Shown: positions 16,463 to 25,782, counted from the stretch's first letter. The stretch: DNA of 64,000 nucleotides from Candidatus Krumholzibacteriota bacterium (GCA_024275485.1 JAJRZA010000066.1:1-64000); one strand, 5' to 3'. Notes: a model not told the origin generated them from the letters alone. Translations and numbers: made by a program.

Positions 16463-17541
16463 TCCACTATTTGACCAGAATTTTCCAAGCGCTCAACCAA
16501 CCATTGGTTGAGCGCGTTTGATTTTTCCCAGACCAGATCCATGTCCAGCACCAGGACAGGCCGCGGATCGCGCCACAAGGTTGCTAGCTTGATCCAGTCT
16601 TTGACGGTGGTGACCAGGGCAGTGGCCCCGGTGGAATCCATTTCCCGGAGAATTTTTACCAGCAAGTTGTTGGAATAGACCGCGTGGTCCCTGCAACGCA
16701 GAGAGAGCACAATCGGCTGATTCAGGCATTGATGGGCCGAAGCCTCGAATCGATGGGGTCGGGCAATGCCGGAAACCAGAGCCCAGCGTTGCTCATCCTC
16801 CTCTTTGACCTGCCCCTGCACTTGTCGTAGTTCCACGGATCGGCTGAAAGAAAACACTGGTTGCCCGGACCTGCTCTTAACCGGTGGGCATGGCCCTCCT
16901 TCAATGATAAGGGCGGAGGCTCGCTTGGATCCCCGAGCCGTCTCCCTCCAGGGTCCCAAAGGGAAGACGGGACCGGTGACCGGCTCCAGCAGGTCTTCTC
17001 CATTTTCCCGACAAATATGCCAGGAATCCAAAATCAACAAATCAAGATGCCGGGCCAAGCCACCTGTTTGGTGGGCGTCCTCCAAAAGAATCAATTCCGG
17101 CTGGGCCGGAAGATGGCGGATAAAATCAAGTCCCAGGGGACGATTTCGGGCCTGGATCACCGGCCAGGATAGGTCCGCCAGACGGTCAGCCATCATGCGG
17201 GCTTCATCACCGGCCATGTGGTTCTGCGGTTGAACAATCAGGGGGCCGACAAGGGATGAACCGTAGCCCCTTGTAAGAACAGCGCCCTTGATGCCGGACG
17301 CGGCCAGATCCCTGGCCAAGGCCATCACGACGGGAGTTTTCCCAGTCCCCCCCAAAGCCAGATTCCCCACCGAGACCAGCAAAGGCCCCGCTCCCGCCCG
17401 GGGGCGACCCGATACCCGATGAGTCAAAATCCCATCGACCAGACTTCCAACCCAACCTCCCAAAAAACCGGGAGGCGTTGGTTGATGTTCAGGACGGGCA
17501 AAACGACGCACCAGCAAGGGTCGGTAATCAACGATTTTCAC
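16459..17541 (-). CDS. lpxK: tetraacyldisaccharide 4'-kinase
   Basis: This 360-residue kinase phosphorylates the 4' position of the lipid A disaccharide at the inner membrane. The P-loop SVGNLALGGTGKTPVV lies at about residue 51, and VLTRGYGS and GDEARMMA follow as expected. The family motif DDGFQH appears as EDAHQT, so the aspartate is kept but the following residues diverge. The GTG start at 17541 is chosen because AGGAGGG sits 5 nt upstream. It ends the outer-membrane biogenesis operon and overlaps the convergent lipoprotein gene by 4 nt. Function is likely, but the altered motif deserves note. Confidence 0.88.
   Translation of the reverse strand: MKIVDYRPLLVRRFARPEHQPTPPGFLGGWVGSLVDGILTHRVSGRPRAGAGPLLVSVGNLALGGTGKTPVVMALARDLAASGIKGAVLTRGYGSSLVGPLIVQPQNHMAGDEARMMADRLADLSWPVIQARNRPLGLDFIRHLPAQPELILLEDAHQTGGLARHLDLLILDSWHICRENGEDLLEPVTGPVFPLGPWRETARGSKRASALIIEGGPCPPVKSRSGQPVFSFSRSVELRQVQGQVKEEDEQRWALVSGIARPHRFEASAHQCLNQPIVLSLRCRDHAVYSNNLLVKILREMDSTGATALVTTVKDWIKLATLWRDPRPVLVLDMDLVWEKSNALNQWLVERLENSGQIVD
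16489..16526 (+). terminator. intrinsic terminator of the lipoprotein gene, inside lpxK
   Basis: A perfect 12-bp stem (GCGCTCAACCAA, 16489-16500, pairing with 16504-16515) encloses a 3-nt loop and is followed on the plus strand by GTTTGATTTTT. It lies about 27 nt beyond the lipoprotein stop. The DNA also codes for the C-terminal residues NALNQWLVERL of LpxK on the other strand. Confidence 0.75.
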
Positions 17542-17542
17542 A

Positions 17543-18178
17543 TCACCCTCCTGTCCCGAGTTGGAAGAAACCCTCGAGTTGCTGTTGCAGCGCCTGGAAC
17601 TCTTCATCACCGGCGTCGGCGGCAACCTTTATCACCGGTCCAGTATTCACATGAATCCTGCTGAAAAGATATGGGACTTCGGTTCGATCCCAGGTTCCTA
17701 GAACAATGGACGGCTGAACCACCGGGCGCAGGGGAACTATTGGCGCACCGGTTAGTTTTGCCAGTTGAAAAACTCCCGGATGAATTTCGCCAAAAGGCCC
17801 CTTGGGACCGTCCACCGCCAGACCGATGTGGTGGCCTGCCTGCAGGGCCCCCCTTAGATAAACCAGTGCCCGGCCCCCATTCTCGCCGGTGGCCCCCCTG
17901 ATAAAATTGTAATCTTTTTCACCCAGGGTTCGCACCAGAATCAGGCCGTCATCACTGTTTGAAACCAGCAGTGTCGGACGAGCCGGTCGCACATAGAGAA
18001 TGGAGCCAATGATGTCGCGGTGCAGACAGGCAAAGATCACAGGCCCATCGTTCAGGGGCAGGTCGGAACTTAGGGCCGGGACAGAAAGGGTGAAGCGCAA
18101 AAGGCGCCAGGCAAAGGATGCCAGCAGAAGCTTGATGTTTTGCCGACTCAACTCAGGAACCCTGGCCTGCAAGGGCAT
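17543..18178 (-). CDS. lysophospholipid acyltransferase family protein (DUF374)
   Basis: This protein of about 211 residues is from the DUF374 branch of the PlsC-like acyltransferase superfamily. Typical landmarks are the CLHRDIIGSI segment (the His-x4-Asp-like active-site region), FIRGATGENGGRALVYL and the AVDGPKGPFGEIHPGVFQLA motif, followed by PIVPLR. Located between lpxB and lpxK, it probably adds a secondary acyl chain to a lipid A precursor, replacing the LpxL/LpxM type. Its start is uncertain: the ATG at 18178 overlaps the lpxB end by 26 nt and has no clear ribosome site, and a TTG at about 18151 with AGGG upstream is an alternative. Confidence 0.82.
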   Translation of the reverse strand: MPLQARVPELSRQNIKLLLASFAWRLLRFTLSVPALSSDLPLNDGPVIFACLHRDIIGSILYVRPARPTLLVSNSDDGLILVRTLGEKDYNFIRGATGENGGRALVYLRGALQAGHHIGLAVDGPKGPFGEIHPGVFQLAKLTGAPIVPLRPVVQPSIVLGTWDRTEVPYLFSRIHVNTGPVIKVAADAGDEEFQALQQQLEGFFQLGTGG

Positions 18179-19328
18179 CGGTAGTCGGATTATCAAGGCC
18201 CAGCATGGCCCGCGCCGTCCTTTGCCAAACTCCTGCCTCACCACATTGCTTGCGCAATTTGCGCGCCGACCGATAGAACTGTTCTCGCTCGGAAGGGCGT
18301 GAGACCCAGCGCAACAAATCCCTGGCCATAGGAAGGGGAGCTGCATCCTCCTGGATGTGTTCCCTGACCATTTCTTCATTCAAGATGATGTTGCTCAGTC
18401 CAATAAATCTGGACCGGACCAATCTTCTGCCCAACCAATGGTTGAAACTGCCTGTCTTGTATACCAACTCATGCGGAACACCGGCCAGTGCTACCTCCAA
18501 ACTGGCGGTGCCACTGCATACCAGTGCCAAATCAATCTTGGGCAGAAGAACCTTCAAAGGAGCCTGGGATATATCGGCGGCAACATCGAATATCCCCGCC
18601 AAATCGATGGGATCAACACCGGGCGCGGCGCTGACCACGAACTTGGTCTCACGGTCAACCAGATGCCCGCCAAGGGCCTGACTGGTCACTTTCAGCACCG
18701 GTAAAAGGTGTTTGAGCTCCTGCTGGCGGCTACCGGGGAAAATCCCGATGGTCAGGACGGAGTCTCGGTTACTCAAGACTTTTTCCCGGCGTCCCATGTG
18801 TTTCTCAAAGGAAAAATCCGATCCGTAGTCTTCCATGAGAGGGTGCCCCATAGGAAAAACATCCAACCCGCGCGATCTGAAATACTCTGCTTCAAAAGGA
18901 AGGATCGTGCCCAAGCGGGATATCCGGGAGCGAAAATTCGAAGTGCGCCAGCCTCCCCAGGCCCAATGCTGGGGTGCAATCAGCCAGAAAACAGACAAGC
19001 CGCTGCGGCGAGCCTTTCGCCCCAGGTGCCCATTGAAACCAGGAAAATCGATGGGAACAAAGAGATCCACACCCTCTGATTTCATGTGCTTGACCAGTTT
19101 GCGGCGGATGCGAAAGATTTCCGGCAAGGCACCAAACACTTCACTGAACCCCATGACTGAAACATCGTCATAGGACTGAACGACTTCAGCCCCGGCCTTG
19201 ACCATCTCCGGTCCACCCATGGCAGTGATCCTGATGTCTGGGGAAAGAGACCGAAGAGCGGCTGTTAAAGCCGCTCCGTATCGGTCCCCGCTGGCTTCGC
19301 CGCAGGATATGAATACATGCTTAGGCAT
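18153..19328 (-). CDS. lpxB: lipid-A-disaccharide synthase
   Basis: This 391-residue GT19 glycosyltransferase condenses UDP-2,3-diacylglucosamine with lipid X to make the lipid A disaccharide. Expected motifs are present in order: FISCGEASGDRYGA at the N-terminus, AMGGPEMVKAG, VMGFSEVF, the IDFPGFNGHLGRKA loop, the APQHWAWGGWR segment and the nucleotide-binding PGSRQQELKHLLPV stretch. The C-terminal part contains CSGTASLEVALAGVPHELVYK. The ATG at 19328 fits the family start. It follows lpxA by 16 nt. Confidence 0.95.
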   Translation of the reverse strand: MPKHVFISCGEASGDRYGAALTAALRSLSPDIRITAMGGPEMVKAGAEVVQSYDDVSVMGFSEVFGALPEIFRIRRKLVKHMKSEGVDLFVPIDFPGFNGHLGRKARRSGLSVFWLIAPQHWAWGGWRTSNFRSRISRLGTILPFEAEYFRSRGLDVFPMGHPLMEDYGSDFSFEKHMGRREKVLSNRDSVLTIGIFPGSRQQELKHLLPVLKVTSQALGGHLVDRETKFVVSAAPGVDPIDLAGIFDVAADISQAPLKVLLPKIDLALVCSGTASLEVALAGVPHELVYKTGSFNHWLGRRLVRSRFIGLSNIILNEEMVREHIQEDAAPLPMARDLLRWVSRPSEREQFYRSARKLRKQCGEAGVWQRTARAMLGLDNPTTDALAGQGS

Positions 19329-19344
19329 GGTGCTCAAGTTAAAC

Positions 19345-20166
19345 CTACCGCACAATCCCTCGTTCGGAACGACGGATAAAAGCCATCAACTCTTCCAGGC
19401 GAGGTGTCAACTGACAATCCACGGCCATACGATCCATGGCCTGGGTAACGTTAAGCCCGGAGCGGTACAAAAGACGGTAGGCTTTTCTAAGATTGAGAAG
19501 CTCCTTCTCATCGAAGCCCTGCCTCTTCAGGCCGATGCTGTTGATTCCGGCAACTTCAATGGGATTTCCGGCAACCTTGATGAAAGGGGGAACATCCTGG
19601 GGCAGTCGGCTCGCGCCACCCACAAAAGAGAAGGTCCCCACGCGCACAAATTGGTGAACCGGGGTCATTCCCCCGATGATGGCGTTGTCACCTATTTCCA
19701 CGTGCCCGGCCAGATTAACGGCATTGGCCAAAACAATGTTGTCATGCAGATGGCAATTGTGGGCGATGTGCACATAGGCCATCAGCAGGTTGTTGCTGCC
19801 AATACGGGTTTGATCACCCTCACCGGTGGCCACATGAACGGTGACATATTCCCGGAAATCGTTGTTATCCCCGATTTCGACAAAAGTTTTTTCACCGGCG
19901 AATTTTTTGTCCTGGGGTTCGCTGCCGATGGCGGCTCCATGAAAGAACCGGTTCCCTCGACCAACGGTTGTATTGCCATCAATCAAAACGGATGAGCCGA
20001 TCACACAGTCCGGTCCGATGACCACGTCAGGACCAATGACTGAATGAGGCCCAACCTTGATGTTGTGGCCCAACCTGGCTGAAGGATGAACCACCGCAGT
20101 AGGATGGACATCCGGTTCACGAACAGGTCGAGGCCCAACAGCTCTTTTAATTTTAATGGGATCCAA
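19345..20166 (-). CDS. lpxA: acyl-ACP--UDP-N-acetylglucosamine O-acyltransferase
   Basis: This 273-residue left-handed beta-helix enzyme adds the first 3-hydroxyacyl chain to UDP-GlcNAc. The hexapeptide repeats run from about residue 20 to 200 (for example IGPDVVIGPDCVIGSSV). The catalytic histidine is in YVHIAHNCH, and the C-terminal helices begin near LNLRKAYRLLYRSG. The start codon is TTG, supported by AAGGAG 7 nt upstream. It follows the lpxC/fabZ fusion by 23 nt. The N-terminus is about 15 residues longer than in E. coli LpxA. Confidence 0.95.
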   Translation of the reverse strand: MDPIKIKRAVGPRPVREPDVHPTAVVHPSARLGHNIKVGPHSVIGPDVVIGPDCVIGSSVLIDGNTTVGRGNRFFHGAAIGSEPQDKKFAGEKTFVEIGDNNDFREYVTVHVATGEGDQTRIGSNNLLMAYVHIAHNCHLHDNIVLANAVNLAGHVEIGDNAIIGGMTPVHQFVRVGTFSFVGGASRLPQDVPPFIKVAGNPIEVAGINSIGLKRQGFDEKELLNLRKAYRLLYRSGLNVTQAMDRMAVDCQLTPRLEELMAFIRRSERGIVR

Positions 20167-20189
20167 AAGTTTACTCCTTGTGAGGACAG

Positions 20190-21512
20190 CTATCTGTCTA
20201 CAATGGTCGACATTAGATCAGCCTCGGCAACCAAAGTGCCGTCCACCCATGCCGTACCCCGCATTTTGCAAATCGGTCCGCGTAACTTGACCAATTCGAG
20301 TTCGAAACGCAACTGATCACCCGGGGTAACCGGGCGTCGAAAACGAGCTCGGTCGATCCCGCTGAAGTAAACAAGTTTACCTCGGGGATCGTCCACACTG
20401 CTCATGAGCAACACACCACCCACCTGGGCCATGGCTTCGGTGATCAAAACCGCAGGCATGATGGGGTGACCGGGAAAGTGCCCTTGAAAGAAGGGCTCAT
20501 TGATGGAAACGTTCTTAATACCCACAACAGTCTTGCCGGGTTTCAAATCAGTTATCCTGTCCACCAGGAGGAAAGGATATCGGTGAGGCATTATCTCCAT
20601 AATGGAGGCAATATCCCAGAAATCAGCATTTCGCGGTGGGTAAATGCGCGGCATGCGGCGTTCGGAATTGGCCAGCAAGCGGGTGAAACCGACATTGGTA
20701 GCGTGGCCGGAAAGCTTGGCCTTGATGTGCCCTTGAATCGGCATCCCCAGCAGGGCAAGGTCACCGACCAGGTCCAGGATTTTATGTCGCACACACTCGT
20801 CGGGAAATCGCAGCTTCAGCCCACCTGCGATGGTACCGTTGTCGAAAACCAGGGCGTTCTCCACCGAACCGCCCATAGCCAGGCCCATCTGGCGCAATTG
20901 GTCCACATCGGACATCATGGCAAAAGTTCGCGCAGGAGCGATTTCTTCCCTGAAAGTTTTGGAATTCAGGTCAATGGTAAGTTTCTGGAAACCAATCAAC
21001 GGGTCGTCGTACTGCACCTGAAAGGTGATGAGGAACCTTTCCGCCGGCTCACCAGTGATTTCAACATCTCCTTTACCCAACTTGATCGGTTGATTGATTT
21101 TATAGAACACGGCAGGCAGGCCCTGTGAACGAATCCCTGCTTCATCAATCATATCCACATAACTGAGAGAACTGCCACAGGCGGGAACCGGAGGTTCTCC
21201 CCCTTCAAGGGTGATTTCGCAGTTGGTGATGCCACAACCCGAAAGAGCAGCCAGCATGTGTTCAACGGTGTGGATTTGCACGCCATCCTTGGTCAGGGTT
21301 GTTGCCCTGACCAGATCTTCCTCGTTGGAAACATTTTCCACCACAGCCTTGATTTTCACCGGCTCATCATCGGGACCGGCCCCTGGAACAATAAATACAA
21401 TCCCAGTGTGGGGAGCTGCAGGAGCAATGGTCATACGAGAATATTGACCTGAATGCAGGCCAATACCTTCAATAGTAACACTACTGTCGACCGTTTTTTG
21501 CAACCAGAGCAC
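20190..21512 (-). CDS. lpxC/fabZ: bifunctional UDP-acyl-GlcNAc deacetylase / 3-hydroxyacyl-ACP dehydratase
   Basis: This 440-residue fusion has two domains. Residues 1-290 are LpxC, the zinc deacetylase that commits to lipid [27 protein letters not shown] and [11 protein letters not shown] supply the zinc and catalytic residues. Residues 300-440 are FabZ, the hotdog dehydratase of fatty-acid elongation: [13 protein letters not shown] has the catalytic His, and [19 protein letters not shown] has the Glu. The fusion is known from Bacteroidetes, Chlorobi and relatives. The usual DGS motif of LpxC (PIMDGS) appears here as PACGSS. The start is GTG with AAAGGAGG 6 nt upstream. Confidence 0.95.
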   Translation of the reverse strand: MLWLQKTVDSSVTIEGIGLHSGQYSRMTIAPAAPHTGIVFIVPGAGPDDEPVKIKAVVENVSNEEDLVRATTLTKDGVQIHTVEHMLAALSGCGITNCEITLEGGEPPVPACGSSLSYVDMIDEAGIRSQGLPAVFYKINQPIKLGKGDVEITGEPAERFLITFQVQYDDPLIGFQKLTIDLNSKTFREEIAPARTFAMMSDVDQLRQMGLAMGGSVENALVFDNGTIAGGLKLRFPDECVRHKILDLVGDLALLGMPIQGHIKAKLSGHATNVGFTRLLANSERRMPRIYPPRNADFWDIASIMEIMPHRYPFLLVDRITDLKPGKTVVGIKNVSINEPFFQGHFPGHPIMPAVLITEAMAQVGGVLLMSSVDDPRGKLVYFSGIDRARFRRPVTPGDQLRFELELVKLRGPICKMRGTAWVDGTLVAEADLMSTIVDR

Positions 21513-21524
21513 CGGTTGCCTCCT

Positions 21525-22562
21525 TTATTGGTCTTTTCCTAACTGGGTTTCTTCCAGTTTCCGGACCCGGCGGATCAGTTCGGGCAGTTTGCGCAAGGCG
21601 CTGAAAAGCCTAAACGATTCTTTAACATCAATAGCCGGCACACCGAATACGGTGGCTCCGGCTGGAACATCCTTGAACATACCTGATTTTCCGGCAATGC
21701 GGGCCCCGTCACCAATGGTAACGTGGTCTGAAACTCCTACGAGACCTCCAATGGACACACCATTTCCAATGACAGTGCTGCCACCAATGCCACAATGGGC
21801 ACTGATAACGCAATGATTACCCACTTTCACATTGTGTCCCACCTGGACCAGATTGTCCAGCTTGGTTCCCTGTCCCACGACTGTTTGCCCGGTGGTGGCA
21901 CGATCAACACAGGACCCGCTGCCGATCTCCACATCATCCTCAATAATGACGATGCCCACCTGGGGGACTTTCTTCAGTCCCGAACGACCCGGCAGAAAAC
22001 CAAATCCGTCGGTGCCGATGCATACTGCGGTGTGCAATATCACCCGATCTCCAATCCGGCACTTTTCCCTAATGGCTACCCGGGCATATAGTTGACAGTT
22101 CTTACCCACTTCAACATCCGGCCCCAGGGTCACATGGGAAGCCAGGCGGCTACCCTGTCCGACAATGCAATCGGCACCGATGACACAATAGGGTCCTATG
22201 CTGGTGGCCCGAGAAACATCGGCGGTGGGATCCACCACTGCTGTTTCGTGGACTCCAGGCGGGAACACCCGGTCCAGGGGAGCTTGAAACCGCTCCAAAA
22301 AAATAGCAAACCCTTCGTAAGGGTTTTCCAGTCGAATGGCGGGCAAGGAACACTCAAGACCTGGCGCGATGATAACCGCCGAAGCTTTGGTGATTTTCAG
22401 CTCCTTCAAAAAGGCCTTACCGGATACAAAAGTCAGATCTCCGGAATGCGCATCAGCCAATCCGGCGGCCCCGGTGATTTCAGGGTCAGCACTGCCTTGC
22501 AGTTCCCCCCCCAGCAACCCGGCAATTTCACTCAGCTTCATGGAGGCCATGCCATTTCCCAT
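21525..22562 (-). CDS. lpxD: UDP-3-O-acylglucosamine N-acyltransferase
   Basis: This left-handed beta-helix enzyme adds the second 3-hydroxyacyl chain to the glucosamine nitrogen in lipid A synthesis. The N-terminal uridine-binding domain (GLLGGELQGSADPEITG, then DLTFVSGKAFLKEL) precedes the hexapeptide repeats. The catalytic His is in LVQVGHNVKVGNHC, and GVSDHVTIGDGARIAGKSG is typical. A C-terminal helix ends the protein. Family alignment favours the ATG at 22541 (MKLSEIAG, 338 residues); ATGs at 22550 and 22562 also occur, and none has a strong ribosome site. A GCCCCTT/AAGGGGC stem-loop lies in the 105-bp spacer upstream. Confidence 0.94.
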   Translation of the reverse strand: MGNGMASMKLSEIAGLLGGELQGSADPEITGAAGLADAHSGDLTFVSGKAFLKELKITKASAVIIAPGLECSLPAIRLENPYEGFAIFLERFQAPLDRVFPPGVHETAVVDPTADVSRATSIGPYCVIGADCIVGQGSRLASHVTLGPDVEVGKNCQLYARVAIREKCRIGDRVILHTAVCIGTDGFGFLPGRSGLKKVPQVGIVIIEDDVEIGSGSCVDRATTGQTVVGQGTKLDNLVQVGHNVKVGNHCVISAHCGIGGSTVIGNGVSIGGLVGVSDHVTIGDGARIAGKSGMFKDVPAGATVFGVPAIDVKESFRLFSALRKLPELIRRVRKLEETQLGKDQ

Positions 22563-22667
22563 TTTTTAAGCAAGGCCCCTTACCTGAAGGCAAGGGGCTA
22601 ATGCTGAATTGGTGTTTCAACCCTAAATTTCGCTGGATTCGACCAACCTGTCAACCATAAATCACAT

Positions 22668-23210
22668 CTAGTCTTCACCCTTTGCCAGGGCACTCAGGAC
22701 ATCGTTGGTCAGGTCCTGGTCCGGATCGAGGTACATGACGTTGAGAGTGGCGGTATCAATGATCAGTCCATACCCCTTTTCCTTGCCCAACCGCTCAACG
22801 ATGGTTTTCACCTGGTCGGTGATCGGAGTTATCTTGGCGTTGAACTCGGCTTCGGCCCGTTGTTCGATGCCCTCCTGGAACTGGAAATACTCCGCCTTCT
22901 TCTGCTCAAAGGTCTGATATTTAGCCCGCAGGGCCTCTTCGCCAAGAAGCAACTTCTGGCTCTCGATTTCTTCCATCAGGTTGGTCAGTTCCTTTTCCTT
23001 GTCGGCAACTTCCAACTCGAGTTCCCGCAGAAATTTCTGGTACTGGGCCTGGGCATCCTTGGCCGCTTCATATTCTTCAATGATCCGGCGGGAGTCGATA
23101 ACCCCAAAAGGCTTGTCATCGGCCACAGCAAGTCCCGTGATCATTGTTGAGCTGACAAAGACCAAGGCCAACGCCATCCAGATCAACTTTAACTTATTGG
23201 GGTGCAACAT
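22668..23210 (-). CDS. ompH: OmpH/Skp family periplasmic chaperone
   Basis: This 180-residue secreted protein has a signal peptide (about residues 1-29, ending in LAVADD) and a long helical hairpin rich in Glu, Lys and Gln, as in the trimeric chaperone Skp. Skp holds unfolded outer-membrane proteins on the way to the Bam complex. The ATG at 23210 has GGAGG 4 nt upstream. It sits between bamA and lpxD, a classic arrangement. Confidence 0.9.
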   Translation of the reverse strand: MLHPNKLKLIWMALALVFVSSTMITGLAVADDKPFGVIDSRRIIEEYEAAKDAQAQYQKFLRELELEVADKEKELTNLMEEIESQKLLLGEEALRAKYQTFEQKKAEYFQFQEGIEQRAEAEFNAKITPITDQVKTIVERLGKEKGYGLIIDTATLNVMYLDPDQDLTNDVLSALAKGED

Positions 23211-23261
23211 TTTATCCTCCGGCCTGTAATTGGCCATTTCCGGCTGGCAATGTCCCTGCAT

Positions 23262-25571
23262 CTAGAACATGCTGCCAATGGTGAAGTGAGGCTCCCAGGC
23301 GGGGCCTCCCAGCCTATCAAATCCGTAACCGTAATCAAAACCAATGGTTCCCATCATGGGAACCTCGACCCGGATACCGAAACCCGCTCCCTTGCGCATG
23401 TTGGCAAAGTCGGCTTCCTGGAAACTGTTCCAAACATCACCCATATCCAGGAAAGATAACAGCTGGATGGATTTGGTCACAGGGTAAAGCAACTCGGTGT
23501 TGAAAATAGTGAAGTAACGGCCCCCGATAAAGCTGGGATTGCCCCGAGGCACTACTTCCAGATCCTTGTAGCCACGCAAAGGGTACCGACGGTTGCCGCC
23601 GAGGCGGTAACGTTCCCAATCGGGAACTATATCTGCAGAATTCAAACCGTGCAAAAGGCCGAAGAAACCCCGCAGATGAAGGGCAAAACCGGCCGGCATT
23701 TTCTGATACAGGCTGTGCGAAAGAACATGCTCCTGAAAATCTATCTCCCCTCCAAGGGGGCCGCCGGCCAATTCAAAACTGTAACTCGTTTTGGAACCCC
23801 GGGTGGGAAAGAAGGGACTATCAGTGCTGTTCCGGTTCAGGCTTATGCGGATGCTGCTCTTGGCTTGAGGCCAATTGATACGGTCCAGACGCTGAAATGG
23901 CAAGTCACTGGTGCCCAAGCTTTGTTCCAGGTCATCAAGATAGGCCACATAACTGGGGCTGAAATTGGACAGCCTGGTTTCACTCAGCTCGTAGCGCAGG
24001 CCGATCCGGCTGAAACGGGTGCCGGGAATTCGCCGTCCCAGGCGGAAACTGATTCCCCGGATACGACTCTCATAGAAATCATTAAAATTGTATTGGTAGC
24101 GATCAAAAATGTCGCCCCCGACAAGGGTGGGCGTACCCATGAACCAAGGCTCGGTGAAACTGAGGTCAACGTAGCGACGACGACTGCCGAATTGCCAGGT
24201 TAGCCCAATATTCTGGCCCTTGCCCCGGAAGTTGGTTTCAGCCACCTGGATGAAACCGCTGGCGCTGGTTTCGGCGCTGTAGGCCATACCAAACATGAAC
24301 TGGCCGGTCTGCTTTTCCTTGACCTTGAGAATCATGTCGACGTCACCATTCTTGGTGGGGCGAATATCAGGTTGAATGTCCTCAAAGAAACCGGTCTGGA
24401 AAATGTCGCGGATGGTGGCCTGGATGCGCCTATTACTGAATTTCTCCCCGGGAAAGATGCGCATTTCCCGCAGGATGACCTTGTCGTAGGTTTTCACGTT
24501 GCCGCTGATCTGAATATCGTGAATACGAGCCGGCTGGCCTTCGATAAAAGTGAAGTTCACATTCACCGTGTGGTCGACAATGTCCCGGTTGGGCTCGACG
24601 GTGATGTAGATGTAACCCTCGTTGGCATAAAGCTGCTGGAGGTTGTCCAAGGTCAGGAGGTATTCATCCTCTTTGAAAACCCTGTCTTTGTTGATCCAGA
24701 TCTGTTCGGCGATGAGAAGATCGTTGAACACCGAATTGCCCTGCCAACTGACATCCCCGGTGGTGTACAGAGGCCCCTCATTGAGGTGAACCACAATGTC
24801 CAGTTTTTCCGGATCTTCAGTTTGAAAGTTGAGCTCAGTCTTCTCGATAAAGGCATCCAGATAACCTTCATTCCGACACTTGTTGATGATTCGATCCTTG
24901 TCACCCTCGAAGTCATTCTTCTTGAATGTGCCACTGCGTAGAAACCCGCGGGTGCCCTGTTCCATTGCGTCGCGCAAATCCCCCTCGGAAATATTGTGGT
25001 TGCCCACAAAGGTGATGGTCTGGACCTTCACCTTTTTACCCTCGATGATGGTCACCATCAGGTCTTCCATGTTGTTGGTGTCAACCTGGGTGCTGTCGGT
25101 GTGCATGGCCACGTTGTAGTAGCCCTTTTCGTAATACAATTCCTTCAGGGGTTGCAGGTCGCGGTTGATGGCGGCGGGGTTGGCAAATTGTCCCACATGA
25201 ACGGGGAAGGCCTCGCGCAGGTCGCTGACCTTGACCTTATCATTGCCCTCGAAGTGTATGCTGCGAATGCGGGGAAACTCAACCAGGTTGATGGTCAAGC
25301 GAATTCCCCCGGGAACATCCTGGGCGTAGACATAAACATCGGAGAACTTTTTGGTAGCAAAAAGAGCCCTGATACCCTGAGCCGTCAGATCCCGGGTCAG
25401 CAGTTTACCCTCCTCAAAACCAGACCAGGCCAACACCTGTCGGTCCCCCACGGTCAGGGCGCCGACAACTTTAATCTCCTGGATGGTAGGGGGGCTGGCG
25501 GTTTGGGCCTGGGCACCGAAGGCGATGGCCAAAACACAGACGACCACGCATAGTCGCAGGAAGGGCTTCAT
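23262..25571 (-). CDS. bamA: outer membrane protein assembly factor BamA
   Basis: This 769-residue outer-membrane protein inserts beta-barrel proteins. The signal peptide covers about residues 1-22 (ending GAQAQ). Five POTRA domains follow to about residue 425 (for example IKVVGALTVGDRQ, IHFEGNDKVKVSDL, ITFVGNHNISEGDL, IQISGNVKTYDKV). The C-terminal 16-strand barrel contains the RGYKDLE segment of the lid-lock loop and ends in a C-terminal Phe, the outer-membrane insertion signal. The ATG at 25571 starts at the signal peptide; GGGAG is about 13 nt upstream, rather far. It heads the operon through lpxK. Confidence 0.95.
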   Translation of the reverse strand: MKPFLRLCVVVCVLAIAFGAQAQTASPPTIQEIKVVGALTVGDRQVLAWSGFEEGKLLTRDLTAQGIRALFATKKFSDVYVYAQDVPGGIRLTINLVEFPRIRSIHFEGNDKVKVSDLREAFPVHVGQFANPAAINRDLQPLKELYYEKGYYNVAMHTDSTQVDTNNMEDLMVTIIEGKKVKVQTITFVGNHNISEGDLRDAMEQGTRGFLRSGTFKKNDFEGDKDRIINKCRNEGYLDAFIEKTELNFQTEDPEKLDIVVHLNEGPLYTTGDVSWQGNSVFNDLLIAEQIWINKDRVFKEDEYLLTLDNLQQLYANEGYIYITVEPNRDIVDHTVNVNFTFIEGQPARIHDIQISGNVKTYDKVILREMRIFPGEKFSNRRIQATIRDIFQTGFFEDIQPDIRPTKNGDVDMILKVKEKQTGQFMFGMAYSAETSASGFIQVAETNFRGKGQNIGLTWQFGSRRRYVDLSFTEPWFMGTPTLVGGDIFDRYQYNFNDFYESRIRGISFRLGRRIPGTRFSRIGLRYELSETRLSNFSPSYVAYLDDLEQSLGTSDLPFQRLDRINWPQAKSSIRISLNRNSTDSPFFPTRGSKTSYSFELAGGPLGGEIDFQEHVLSHSLYQKMPAGFALHLRGFFGLLHGLNSADIVPDWERYRLGGNRRYPLRGYKDLEVVPRGNPSFIGGRYFTIFNTELLYPVTKSIQLLSFLDMGDVWNSFQEADFANMRKGAGFGIRVEVPMMGTIGFDYGYGFDRLGGPAWEPHFTIGSMF

Positions 25572-25682
25572 GTGAAGAAAGAAACTCCCAGAGTCCACTT
25601 GATGGGTTAAAATTTGAGGCAAACCAAAAATCCTTATCGGGCATTCTTGTCAGACATCCGTGTCAGGCCGCGACATCGAAAT

Positions 25683-25710
25683 TCCAACCCCGATAGGATT
25701 GTGAAGTTCC
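25683..25710 (-). promoter_or_regulatory. possible sigmaE-like (ECF) promoter of bamA
   Basis: The minus strand has GGAACTT (25704-25710), a full match to the E. coli sigmaE -35 consensus, followed after 16 nt by TTGGA (25683-25687), a weak -10. bamA belongs to the sigmaE regulon in E. coli. The same leader also holds an imperfect inverted repeat (CCTATCGGG / CCCGATAAGG) that could fold in the RNA. The call is tentative. Confidence 0.3.
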
Positions 25711-25782
25711 GGTGGTGGAGACAATAATTAATTAGCCCCCAAAATAGGAAAAAGAAAGGGAATTGGGAAGATTAAGTTGTAT

